Source: Chryseobacterium nakagawai
GTDB lineage: Bacteria; Bacteroidota; Bacteroidia; Flavobacteriales; Weeksellaceae
DNA: 64,000 nucleotides
Reading direction: 5' to 3'
Assembly (NCBI RefSeq): GCF_900637665.1
Contig: NZ_LR134386.1
Span: forward strand, 3,402,501 to 3,466,500
Positions 56,790-64,000 of the stretch are shown piece after piece (positions within the stretch are counted from its first letter, which is position 1; each line of letters begins with the position of its first letter). Below the pieces are notes generated by a model, which was given only the letters and a program-made list of their open reading frames with translations, did not search any database and was not told where the DNA came from. The position numbers and the translations under genes are program-made.

Positions 56790-58361
56790 TTATTTATAAT
56801 CTTTAGAACTTCTTTTAGGTTCTTTTACTTCCGGCCATTGTACCAGGTTTCCTTTATCATCTTTAGGCATTACTCTTTTTTCTCTATTGGTGAATTCAGG
56901 ATCTTCAGAAGCCATATAAGCTAATGCTGCTGTTAAGATCACATTATTCTTCACCTCATCAAAAACGATTTTGTCATAGGTATCTTTTGTCGTATGCCAT
57001 GTATATCCGAAATAGCCCCAATTCAAGGAACTTAGCGAAAATCCAGGTACTCCAGCTGCCACGAATGAAGCATGGTCTGATCCACCACCGCCAGGCATTC
57101 CAGGGAAATCAGTCTTAATGTGGTTTCTTACTGCTTTTGGAACACCATCAAGCCATTTTCCGATATAATCATAAGCTTTCACAAATCCCTGGCCACTGAT
57201 ATTGATGACACGTCCGGTACCATTATCCTGATTAAATGCAGCCTGTGTTCCTTTTATAATCTGAGGATTATCTACTACAAAGCCTCTTGAACCATTCAAT
57301 CCTTGTTCTTCGCTTCCCCAAAGTCCGATCACAATTGTTCTTTTATTATTAGGATAATATTTTTTAAGAATTCTCATGGTTTCCAGCATCGTCAGTGTTC
57401 CTGTTCCGTTGTCTGTGGCTCCCTGAGCTCCATCCCAAGAATCAAGGTGAGCAGATAAAATGACATACTCATCCGGTTTTTCTTTCCCTTTAATCATACC
57501 GATGGTATTAAAGCTTTTCGCATCGGGAAGAACTTTCGACTGAGCATCTATTTTAATTTTAGGCTGAGCTCCTTTCTCTGCCATTCTGTAAAGCATCCCA
57601 TAATCTTCCACATCAATATCAATCATTGGAATTTTGGATGTTTTGGCTCCGAAGATCCTGTTTGCACCCATAATCCCGGTCCAGTTTGAAATGGCAATTC
57701 CAGCCGCACCTGCATTTTCTAATGCTTGAGGAAGAGTATTATTATCATATCCAATGTTCTTTACATAAGCTGCAAAGTCCTTGGTTGCCTGATCTTTTTC
57801 TGCCTTAAGTTTTTCATAAAGTTCCGGGGTTGCAAACTCCTTGATCTGCTCATCAGAACGTCCTATCTTCTGATATTGGGCCATCAGCACAATCTTTCCT
57901 TTTACAGCGGGAAGCCATTTGTCAAATTCTGCCTTAGAAGACACTCTTGGAAGAATGATTACCTCTGCTTCAACTGCTTTTTTAGTAGCAGGGCTCCACG
58001 CCAGCTGAGTAGCTGTCAAAGATTTAGTTCTTGGAAACACCATATCAACATGGGTAGTTCCTCTCTGCCACCCTTTCCAGGTTCCAAACTGCTGAAGGTT
58101 GGCATCAATTCCCCATGAGCGTAGCTTTTCAGCGCTCCACTCATTAGCAGCAAGCATTTCCGGAGTTCCCACAAGACGTGGTCCTATCCCATCCAGAAGC
58201 TCATACGCCATCCCTTCAAGCTGGGAATTGTTATTCACTTCATCTACAATGCTTTTTATGATTGGGTTAAGGTTTTCTTTTGGGTCTACCTTTACCTGAG
58301 CCCATGAAAATTGAGCAGCCAACATGACAGCCGGTACTGCAAAAAATCTATTTATCCTCAT
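56790..58361 (-). CDS. M28 family zinc aminopeptidase, secreted
   Basis: 523 aa from the ATG at 58361 (MRINRFFAVPAVML; 58379 is an alternative). Signal peptide cleaved near SWAQ. PA insert, then the M28 core: LSAHLDSWDGAQGATDNGTG (about 305-324, zinc His and Asp), GLWGSEEQGLNGS (catalytic Glu, about 352), and the HxD ligands near GSDHASF and WHTTKDTYD. Likely a periplasmic or secreted aminopeptidase that supplies amino acids. Confidence 0.92.
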   Translation of the reverse strand: MRINRFFAVPAVMLAAQFSWAQVKVDPKENLNPIIKSIVDEVNNNSQLEGMAYELLDGIGPRLVGTPEMLAANEWSAEKLRSWGIDANLQQFGTWKGWQRGTTHVDMVFPRTKSLTATQLAWSPATKKAVEAEVIILPRVSSKAEFDKWLPAVKGKIVLMAQYQKIGRSDEQIKEFATPELYEKLKAEKDQATKDFAAYVKNIGYDNNTLPQALENAGAAGIAISNWTGIMGANRIFGAKTSKIPMIDIDVEDYGMLYRMAEKGAQPKIKIDAQSKVLPDAKSFNTIGMIKGKEKPDEYVILSAHLDSWDGAQGATDNGTGTLTMLETMRILKKYYPNNKRTIVIGLWGSEEQGLNGSRGFVVDNPQIIKGTQAAFNQDNGTGRVINISGQGFVKAYDYIGKWLDGVPKAVRNHIKTDFPGMPGGGGSDHASFVAAGVPGFSLSSLNWGYFGYTWHTTKDTYDKIVFDEVKNNVILTAALAYMASEDPEFTNREKRVMPKDDKGNLVQWPEVKEPKRSSKDYK

Positions 58362-58515
58362 AATGTATATTGATTGCATTAAAGATAAAGGAAATTACGG
58401 AGATGATAAAAAAAATAGAATAAAAAAGTCTTTAGACATCAGCATTCAGACTCATTTTTGAAGAAAAATGAAATTTTCAATCTATTATATTAAGTTGGCA
58501 GCATGTCATTCCCAT

Positions 58516-59676
58516 CTATTTTGATTCGAAATCCGGTAGCTTTTTGTTGATAAAAGCCTGTTCCTCGGTGGTCAATAAAATTGTATTATTTTTATTTTCT
58601 TTTACCAAAGTATTATCCCAAATGTCTTTAGCAAAATCTACTCTAGGAGTTAGTCCTTTTTCATCTGATTTCTTAAAAGTATTGTAAATAAGTTCTCTGC
58701 TGATTTTCCGCTCATGTTTAACCCCTTTATAATAAGCAACAAATTTATTACCTTCAATCTTGCTCATAGCAGGAACATATATTCCTTCTTTTTTGTAAAA
58801 ATCAAAAACGAGCATTGCATTTCCTAACTGATAATCAAACTCTTCTCCTGCTCCAGTTCTTCTTTTAACCATTGGATATTGGTCCTGCAAATAATGAATT
58901 TCAAAATAAGTAATCACCTTATCAGCCTTATTATATTTCAATTCTCCTTTCATCTCAATCCCTAATCCTGACTTAATGTTAAATGTGATGAATTGCTCGT
59001 TACCTTGTTCGAAAAATATCCATCCGGAATATTTAGATGCCTTATTTTTTACATGGGCCAAAGCCCTGTTTAACTCAAAATTAAAGAAATAATTTCCCAT
59101 ATATTCATCAGAGAATTTCTTGATTCCCTTTACAAACATGCTGTCTGATTTTAGATCTTTAAAGTATTTTACATTATTCAGCTGCATTTGGAGATTATTA
59201 TCAAAAGATTTGTTGTGATTATAAAAATTAGTTTTACTCCATAACTTTGTTTCTGCAATAACTAAAAAATGAATCTGGTTATTATCACTCCTTTTTTCTT
59301 TATAAGTAACATCATAAAGGGAAGGTTCATTATAGTATCTTTTTTTGTAATGGCTGGCAACATCTTCAAAGATATCTTTCAAATCTACTTTTATCAGTTT
59401 TACTTCATCAATCTTTTTATACCCTCTTTTTAGCTTTATGGGAGAGTAAAATTCTTGAATTATTGCTTTTTGAAATCCCGATGCTGAAATTTCAAAGTTT
59501 ACCGAGCTTTGATCTACGGGCGCAAAACCCTCTTCATTAGTATAAACAATTTGATTATGCAAAAGAACTCTTGCATTAGGAATCGGTTTTCCATTTTCAG
59601 AATCTACAACCTGAAGCTTTTGGGCTGAAAAAAGATTAAAAAACAGAATAAACAGTAAATAAGAATGTTTCATCAT
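58516..59676 (-). CDS. Secreted hypothetical protein with carboxypeptidase regulatory-like N-terminus
   Basis: 386 aa from the ATG at 59676 (or 59673). Signal peptide (KHSYLLFILFFNLFSAQ). Residues about 20-65 form a carboxypeptidase regulatory-like beta domain (VVDSENGKPIPNARVLLHNQI, TNEEGFAPV). The remaining 300 residues are of unknown type, similar in feel to DUF4296/OMP-linked proteins of Flavobacteriia. Stand-alone gene. Confidence 0.7.
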   Translation of the reverse strand: MMKHSYLLFILFFNLFSAQKLQVVDSENGKPIPNARVLLHNQIVYTNEEGFAPVDQSSVNFEISASGFQKAIIQEFYSPIKLKRGYKKIDEVKLIKVDLKDIFEDVASHYKKRYYNEPSLYDVTYKEKRSDNNQIHFLVIAETKLWSKTNFYNHNKSFDNNLQMQLNNVKYFKDLKSDSMFVKGIKKFSDEYMGNYFFNFELNRALAHVKNKASKYSGWIFFEQGNEQFITFNIKSGLGIEMKGELKYNKADKVITYFEIHYLQDQYPMVKRRTGAGEEFDYQLGNAMLVFDFYKKEGIYVPAMSKIEGNKFVAYYKGVKHERKISRELIYNTFKKSDEKGLTPRVDFAKDIWDNTLVKENKNNTILLTTEEQAFINKKLPDFESK

Positions 59677-59880
59677 ATTTTGTGTAATTGATATTTCTAA
59701 AATACAAATTATACAGATGATAACCATTCTACAATGAAAAATTTAATATTTGAGGCTAAAAACGAAATCAATAGACATGAATTTATTTTCGGCTTTTCAA
59801 ATTCATTTAAGATCGGAACTTTTGATGCTTTGAGAAATCATGGCAATCTTGAGAAACTGATTGCGCTATGGGTAAAAAAA

Positions 59881-59900
59881 AACCGGCTACAAAAGCCGGC
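59881..59900 (-). terminator. Terminator of the histone H1-like gene
   Basis: Stem CCGGCT (59883-59888) with AGCCGG (59894-59899), minus-strand T9 tail. Confidence 0.75.
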
Positions 59901-59911
59901 TAAAGGTTGAA

Positions 59912-60088
59912 TTACTTCTTAGATTCTTCTACAGAAACTTTTCTGAAATCCTTAAACAATTTGCTTAGTTCTAAAGCTGATTTACGAGCTCTTGTACCAG
60001 CTGCTTTGTTTCCTTTTTCCGCTTGTTGGTTTGCCTCAGTTGTGAACGCTTCAAATTCTGCGTTGATTTTTTCAATTAGTTCTTTCAT
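59912..60088 (-). CDS. Histone H1-like DNA-binding protein
   Basis: 58 aa from the ATG at 60088 (MKELIEKINAEF). The Lys/Ala-rich sequence (TTEANQQAEKGNKAAGTRARKSALELSKLFKDFRK) matches the small histone H1-like (Hc1) proteins of Bacteroidota. A TATATTTG -7 element at 60110-60117 sets the start; the frame extension to 60112 uses a TTG inside it. Nucleoid-associated role inferred. Confidence 0.85.
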   Translation of the reverse strand: MKELIEKINAEFEAFTTEANQQAEKGNKAAGTRARKSALELSKLFKDFRKVSVEESKK

Positions 60089-60428
60089 TATATTTAAAAA
60101 TTTAGGCTGCAAATATAGGTTTTATGGTGATTCCAGCCTAGTAGCAAAGAAAAAAGTTTGGGCAAAATCACTGAATTTTTAACATATTTCTACCCTTGAA
60201 CCGATTTTTATCGATTTTAGCCCTTCACTTTTTACAAAAATCCTGTTGAAATCCTGGATAGATCAAATTTCTTCCACGATTCTCCCATTCATTTTTCTTC
60301 AAAATTTTCTTTATAATGGCTACAATATTTTTAAAAGGTTTAAGACCTTCTTTATTTTTTCAAAACACATCCAAGTTTATCTCCTATCTTGGATTTTTAT
60401 ATTACATTTGAGAAAAACGACTTAATCC
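60089..60428. other. Intergenic region between H1 and the gluzincin gene
   Basis: About 340 bp. It contains the H1 promoter (60110-60117, minus) and the -7 box TACATTTG at 60403-60410 of the next gene; otherwise nothing is seen. Confidence 0.4.
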
Positions 60429-61912
60429 ATGTTCAGAAAATATTTTTCCTAACGTTTATATTGCCATTATTTGCCTTTTCACAAAACAAGATTAGCTATA
60501 AAGTTTATTATAATGAAAACCTTGCAAAGAACGGTTTAAAAGTACAGGTAGATTATAAGCTGAAAAAAGCCTCTGATACTTTATCCTTTTACTACGCTAA
60601 TGAAAGCTGGGGCGAAAAAGACCTTTTTAAAAACCTGGCAATAGTAAAGCAAGAAAACCCTGATATTACTTTTGAAACTATTCCTGAAAGCAATACGATT
60701 AAGCTCCAAAAGAAAAAAGGAACTGAATTTTCCCTAATTTATCACGTCAAGCAAGATTTTACAGATCCTAATTATAAGATATTCAACCGCCCGAGAATCA
60801 ATAACACATTCTTTCATGTTTTAGGAAAGAATCTTTTCATGGTTCCATTCTCTTTCACGAAAACGTCTGATGAGGTAGAATTTGAATTCTCTGTTGAATG
60901 GATCAATTTTCCGGAAAAGTTTAAACTTCATAATAATTTCGCCTCTCAACTTCACAAACAGAAAATCAAAACAACTCTTTGGGATGGCTTTTATAACTCT
61001 CTTTTTATAGGTGGTGATTACAGGTTTTACAATTTTAAAGTACATGATAAACCTATTTATTTTGCCTTGAGGGGCGAATGGAACAACGGTTTTACAGATG
61101 ATTTTTTATTTTCCAATCTTAAGAAAGCCGTACAATCTCAAAGGGATTTCTGGCAAGATTACGATCAGGATTATTTTACCATTACCATGACTCCCACTGT
61201 TTCCCAAAAAGACAGCCTGTATAAAGGATACAGTACTACAGGTTCTGCTATTAAAAATGCATTTATGATCCAGGGAACCAATAATCCTTTCAATAACAAG
61301 AATTCATACCTGTACCTTTTTCATCATGAATTAATGCATGAATGGATTGGAAATAAAATTCAAAATAAGCATGAAGAGCTCAATTATTGGTTCAGTGAAG
61401 GTTTTACTGATTATTATACCTACAAAAACAGATTGAGAATAAAAGATATCTCAATGGAGGAATGGCAAAAGCTTTTTAACACCGAAATCATTAAAAGTCA
61501 TTGGAAGAATCCTGAAAAAAACATTCCTAATTACAAAATAAAAGATGACTTCTGGAAAAGCAGAAATATAGAAAAGGTTCCCTATAGACGAGGGGCTATT
61601 TTTGCCTTCTGGCTGGATAATCAAATTATGTTGAAAACCAATTACCAAAAATCTCTAGACGACCTGATGCGGGAGCTTCTGAAAACCTGTACTGAGAAAA
61701 GTGTAAAGTTTACGGATGAGCTTTTCCTTGATCTTGTTCAGAAATATCTGGAACAGGATATCTCTTATTTCTTTCAGAAACATATAATAGGCGGTGAAGA
61801 TATTGATCTTAAGAAAGAAAAATGGATAGATGGCTTTTCTTTTCCTACAACGGATACAATTCCCCAATTGGAAGTTGATAAGAGTAAGAATATCAAATAT
61901 ATGACTAAATAA
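60429..61912 (+). CDS. Gluzincin metallopeptidase (M1-like), signal peptide out of frame
   Basis: The body (to 61912) is a zinc peptidase: HELMHEW (HExxH) followed 19 residues later by E in WFSEGFTDYY, the third ligand, as in M1/M61-type gluzincins. The likely ATG (60429) lies 19 bp after the -7 box TACATTTG (60403-60410) but opens a frame that stops after seven codons. One extra T in the run ATTTTTCC (60442-60446) would give MFRKYFFLTFILPLFAFSQ, a perfect signal peptide joined in frame. The alternative TTG at 60389 lies upstream of the -7 box. So the gene is probably frameshifted or the sequence has a homopolymer error. Confidence 0.7.
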
Positions 61913-61970
61913 AACATGGATCTCAATCTCCCTGAAAAATAGTTTTCTCTTTTAACAAATAGTCTCAGCC

Positions 61971-63395
61971 TTAGTTTCCATTTAAAATAAATTCACAAGC
62001 TTTCATTCCCGTTCTATTTAATAGATGAAGACTTTCAGGAGTTATTCTTTCTGCAAAAACAACTCTGAAGTGATGGTCGTATTTATCTGTAAGGAAAAAT
62101 GTGCTTCCAGGTGTAAATAAAATGTTCTTTGATTCACAATACTTATAAAATTTCTTCATGTCCATATTTTCCGGCATTTGTGCCCAAATACTGTATCCAC
62201 CTTGAGGTCTATGGAAATAAGCCCCTTCCGGAAATGACTTTCTCAGGACTTCAAGTAACTGGGTAGCCTGTTGATTGAGCTTTTTACGGAATGACCGTAA
62301 ATGTCTTTCATAGCTATTTTTCTGTAAAAACTTAAGGATCAATTCCTGATAAATAGGAGATACTGATCGGCCCAGTGCAAACTTTGCTCTTTCTGCCTTG
62401 GCATAAAATGGTCCAGCATACAGCCAACCTAAACGAATTCCGGGAGCCAGAGTTTTTGAAAATGAAGAATAGGTTATTACCCATCCTTTTTCATCAAAGC
62501 TTTTAATGCTGGATGGTCTTTTTTCTTCAAAATAAAGATCAGAATACATATCATTTTCAATAATGCATATGTGATGGCTTTCTGCTATTTCCAAGACATC
62601 CTTTTTGGTTCTATCACTCATCAGGATTCCGGTTGGATTATGAAAATTAGGGGTAACAATAAGAGCCTTGATCTCATTTTCAGTGCACACATTTCGAAAA
62701 TATTCAGTATCAAAGCCACTTCGGTAATGAACAGGGATTTCAATAACCTTCAAATCCAGATTGGCAATAACTTCCAAAATGGAAAATACACACGGACTAT
62801 CTACTGCAACAACATCACCTGCCCTGGTTACAGAACTTAATGCAATCGTAAGCGCCTGCAAAGCACCGTCTGTAATAATCAGTTCATCAGGATTGAAGGA
62901 ACAGCCATACATTGCCATTTGCTTTGCAATCTGCTTTCTCAATGCTTCAAGCCCATTGGAAGGATAATATCTCAGCAGAGAAGCTCCTTTTTCCCGGATC
63001 ACTTCCTGCATGGTTCTTAGAATCAGTTTTTGAGGAATCAAGAGATCACCAGGAACTGCTGTATTAAAGGAACTTGATTCTGAAATTCTTTTGGAAGTAA
63101 GCCGTATATTCTTCATAAATTCCTCATCCCGAACAACAGAAGGAAGCTTTGCTCTGGCTTCTGGAATATTCTCTTCTCTTTTATCAGCTACAAAATATCC
63201 TGAGCGTGGACGACTTTCAATCAAATCTTTAATCATTAAATATTCGAAACCGCTCTGTACTGAACTTGTACTCAGAGTATATCTTTCTTTTATTTCCCGA
63301 ATGGAGGGTAGCTTTTCACCAGCCTGTAAAATTCCGTTACGAATCTGTTCTTCAATAATCGTTGTAAAAGCTTCGTATTTATAAGTTTTCATCAT
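61971..63395 (-). CDS. MocR-type regulator (GntR HTH fused to aminotransferase)
   Basis: 474 aa (63392 alternative start). N-terminal GntR winged helix (about 1-70: EEQIRNGILQAGEKLPSIREI, SRPRSGYFVAD), then a fold type I aminotransferase domain with the PLP lysine in YSSFSKTLAPGIRLGW (about 308-323) and the NFHNPTG motif. MocR proteins such as PdxR and GabR usually regulate an adjacent divergent gene, here the 63509 acetyltransferase-like gene. Promoter region carries CTGTA repeats. Confidence 0.93.
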   Translation of the reverse strand: MMKTYKYEAFTTIIEEQIRNGILQAGEKLPSIREIKERYTLSTSSVQSGFEYLMIKDLIESRPRSGYFVADKREENIPEARAKLPSVVRDEEFMKNIRLTSKRISESSSFNTAVPGDLLIPQKLILRTMQEVIREKGASLLRYYPSNGLEALRKQIAKQMAMYGCSFNPDELIITDGALQALTIALSSVTRAGDVVAVDSPCVFSILEVIANLDLKVIEIPVHYRSGFDTEYFRNVCTENEIKALIVTPNFHNPTGILMSDRTKKDVLEIAESHHICIIENDMYSDLYFEEKRPSSIKSFDEKGWVITYSSFSKTLAPGIRLGWLYAGPFYAKAERAKFALGRSVSPIYQELILKFLQKNSYERHLRSFRKKLNQQATQLLEVLRKSFPEGAYFHRPQGGYSIWAQMPENMDMKKFYKYCESKNILFTPGSTFFLTDKYDHHFRVVFAERITPESLHLLNRTGMKACEFILNGN

Positions 63396-63403
63396 CTCAT
63401 CTC

Positions 63404-63466
63404 AATCTGTACTGAACAAATTTACAAAATTAGAACCTGTACCGGTTACATTTTAACCATCTGTAT
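63404..63466. promoter_or_regulatory. Putative MocR operator with CTGTA direct repeats
   Basis: Three similar boxes, AATCTGTACTG (63404-63414), AACCTGTACCG (63434-63444) and CATCTGTATCC (about 63459-63468), flank the two possible -7 elements of the regulator gene on the minus strand (TAAATTTG 63417-63424 and TAATTTTG 63425-63432). Spacing of the first two is 30 bp, about three helix turns. Spaced direct repeats are typical of GabR/PdxR-type MocR operators. Confidence 0.45.
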
Positions 63467-63489
63467 CCTTTCTGAATAAATTAATCTTA

Positions 63490-63497
63490 TAATTTTG
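63490..63497 (+). promoter_or_regulatory. -7 element of the 63509 gene
   Basis: TAATTTTG, a TAnnTTTG match, 11 bp before the ATG at 63509; 24 bp from the nearest CTGTA box, so the MocR protein could control it. Confidence 0.45.
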
Positions 63498-63508
63498 AAG
63501 AAAAAAGA

Positions 63509-64000
63509 ATGAAAATCATTTCAAAATTTACCATAGGTTCTGACGAAGGCGTTGATGATCTTTTTACAATGATCAAATCTTATGTAAACACCACTTACAA
63601 AGAACATGTTTCAGAGGAAGAGATCGGGCACTATATAGAAGACTGGGACCCAAGGAAAATGATTAATGAGCTCAACAACCTGTCTAATCAGCTTATTATC
63701 ACATATGCAGATGAGCGACCTGTAGGCTATGGTATTCTAAAAAGTGGTTCTGGATATCCGGGTTCAGACGGAGATAAAAGGCTTACAGAACTTAATTTTA
63801 TTATTCTTCGGGAATATGATACCCAAGAAATTCGTGAATCTCTATGGAAGAAATGCAAAACGGCAGCTTCTTTTACCGATATTATCTGGGCCAACATCTT
63901 TGCAGAAGATCCTTTATTGGAGTTTTTAAAAGAGTGTGGCTTTATTATTAAAGAAAATGCAAAAACTCCTCCATTTCAGCTTCCGTCTTATATTGTAGAA
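63509..64000 (+). CDS. GNAT-like acetyltransferase, C-terminus beyond the window
   Basis: At least 164 codons, no stop before the edge. Weak GNAT features: DERPVGYGILK (about 68-78), NFIILREYDTQEIRESLWKKC, and ECGFIIKENA (motif B). Divergent from the MocR regulator and probably its target. Confidence 0.7.
   Translation, partial: MKIISKFTIGSDEGVDDLFTMIKSYVNTTYKEHVSEEEIGHYIEDWDPRKMINELNNLSNQLIITYADERPVGYGILKSGSGYPGSDGDKRLTELNFIILREYDTQEIRESLWKKCKTAASFTDIIWANIFAEDPLLEFLKECGFIIKENAKTPPFQLPSYIVE

Overview
The window looks like a chromosomal segment of a Flavobacteriia/Bacteroidota bacterium, most probably Chryseobacterium or a close relative. The evidence is low GC content, many promoters of the Bacteroidota type (TAnnTTTG at -7), almost no Shine-Dalgarno sequences, lipoproteins and TonB-dependent receptors, a family of small double-glycine peptides with a KKLNKKELKxIxGG leader, and a type II-C CRISPR system with a 47-nt repeat. 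This is inferred from protein style; no database was searched. No rRNA, insertion sequence, integrase or prophage was seen.

Layout. 1-2.5 kb: a TonB-dependent receptor (cut by the window edge) behind a PepSY membrane protein, with a palindromic operator. 3-9.8 kb: housekeeping genes (GNAT, 2OG oxygenase, Ada-like zinc protein, tsaC, CPBP protease, yaaA, prmC, DUF4180), with six tandem initiator tRNA genes in a 111-bp repeat. 9.8-12.6 kb: two secreted surface/adhesin-like proteins behind a long unexplained leader. 12.7-22.2 kb, mostly minus strand: two dehydrogenases, a membrane-anchored AraC regulator, rhomboid, and topoisomerase IV (parE - membrane protein - parC). 22.4-27.7 kb: an aminotransferase, then nine Cys-rich double-glycine peptide genes in two clusters separated by an SDR/AraC pair; one peptide gene is frameshifted. 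Two further, divergent peptides lie at 34.8 and 39.4 kb. 27.8-39.1 kb: lipoprotein, ychF, ferritin, a GHL10-type lipoprotein, typA, a beta-helix protein, DUF1294, a DJ-1/PfpI protein and YceI.

39.9-46.7 kb is a complete type II-C CRISPR-Cas locus. The array has 18 identical 47-nt repeats, 17 spacers of 30 nt and one decayed repeat at its 5' end. It is convergent with cas9-cas1-cas2. A tracrRNA lies divergently upstream of cas9 and is readable by eye from its 25-nt anti-repeat, promoter and terminator. The repeat itself contains a promoter-like box, and a repeat-like sequence forms the putative promoter of the neighbouring O-methyltransferase.

46.8-50.4 kb: O-methyltransferase, tex and a HAD phosphatase. 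50.5-56.5 kb is a probable secreted antibacterial effector cassette: LysM protein, DUF4280 PAAR-like protein, an 877-aa multidomain peptidoglycan hydrolase, a lipoprotein (candidate immunity), the C-terminal remnant of an M23 peptidase, and a second lipoprotein (candidate orphan immunity). 56.8-64 kb: M28 peptidase, a secreted hypothetical, histone H1-like protein, a gluzincin peptidase with an apparent frameshift in its signal peptide, a MocR-type regulator with CTGTA-box repeats in its promoter, and a divergent acetyltransferase-like gene cut by the window end.

The points most worth following up are the Cys-rich double-glycine peptide family, the effector/immunity cassette with its displaced toxin tip, and the promoter-like character of the CRISPR repeat.
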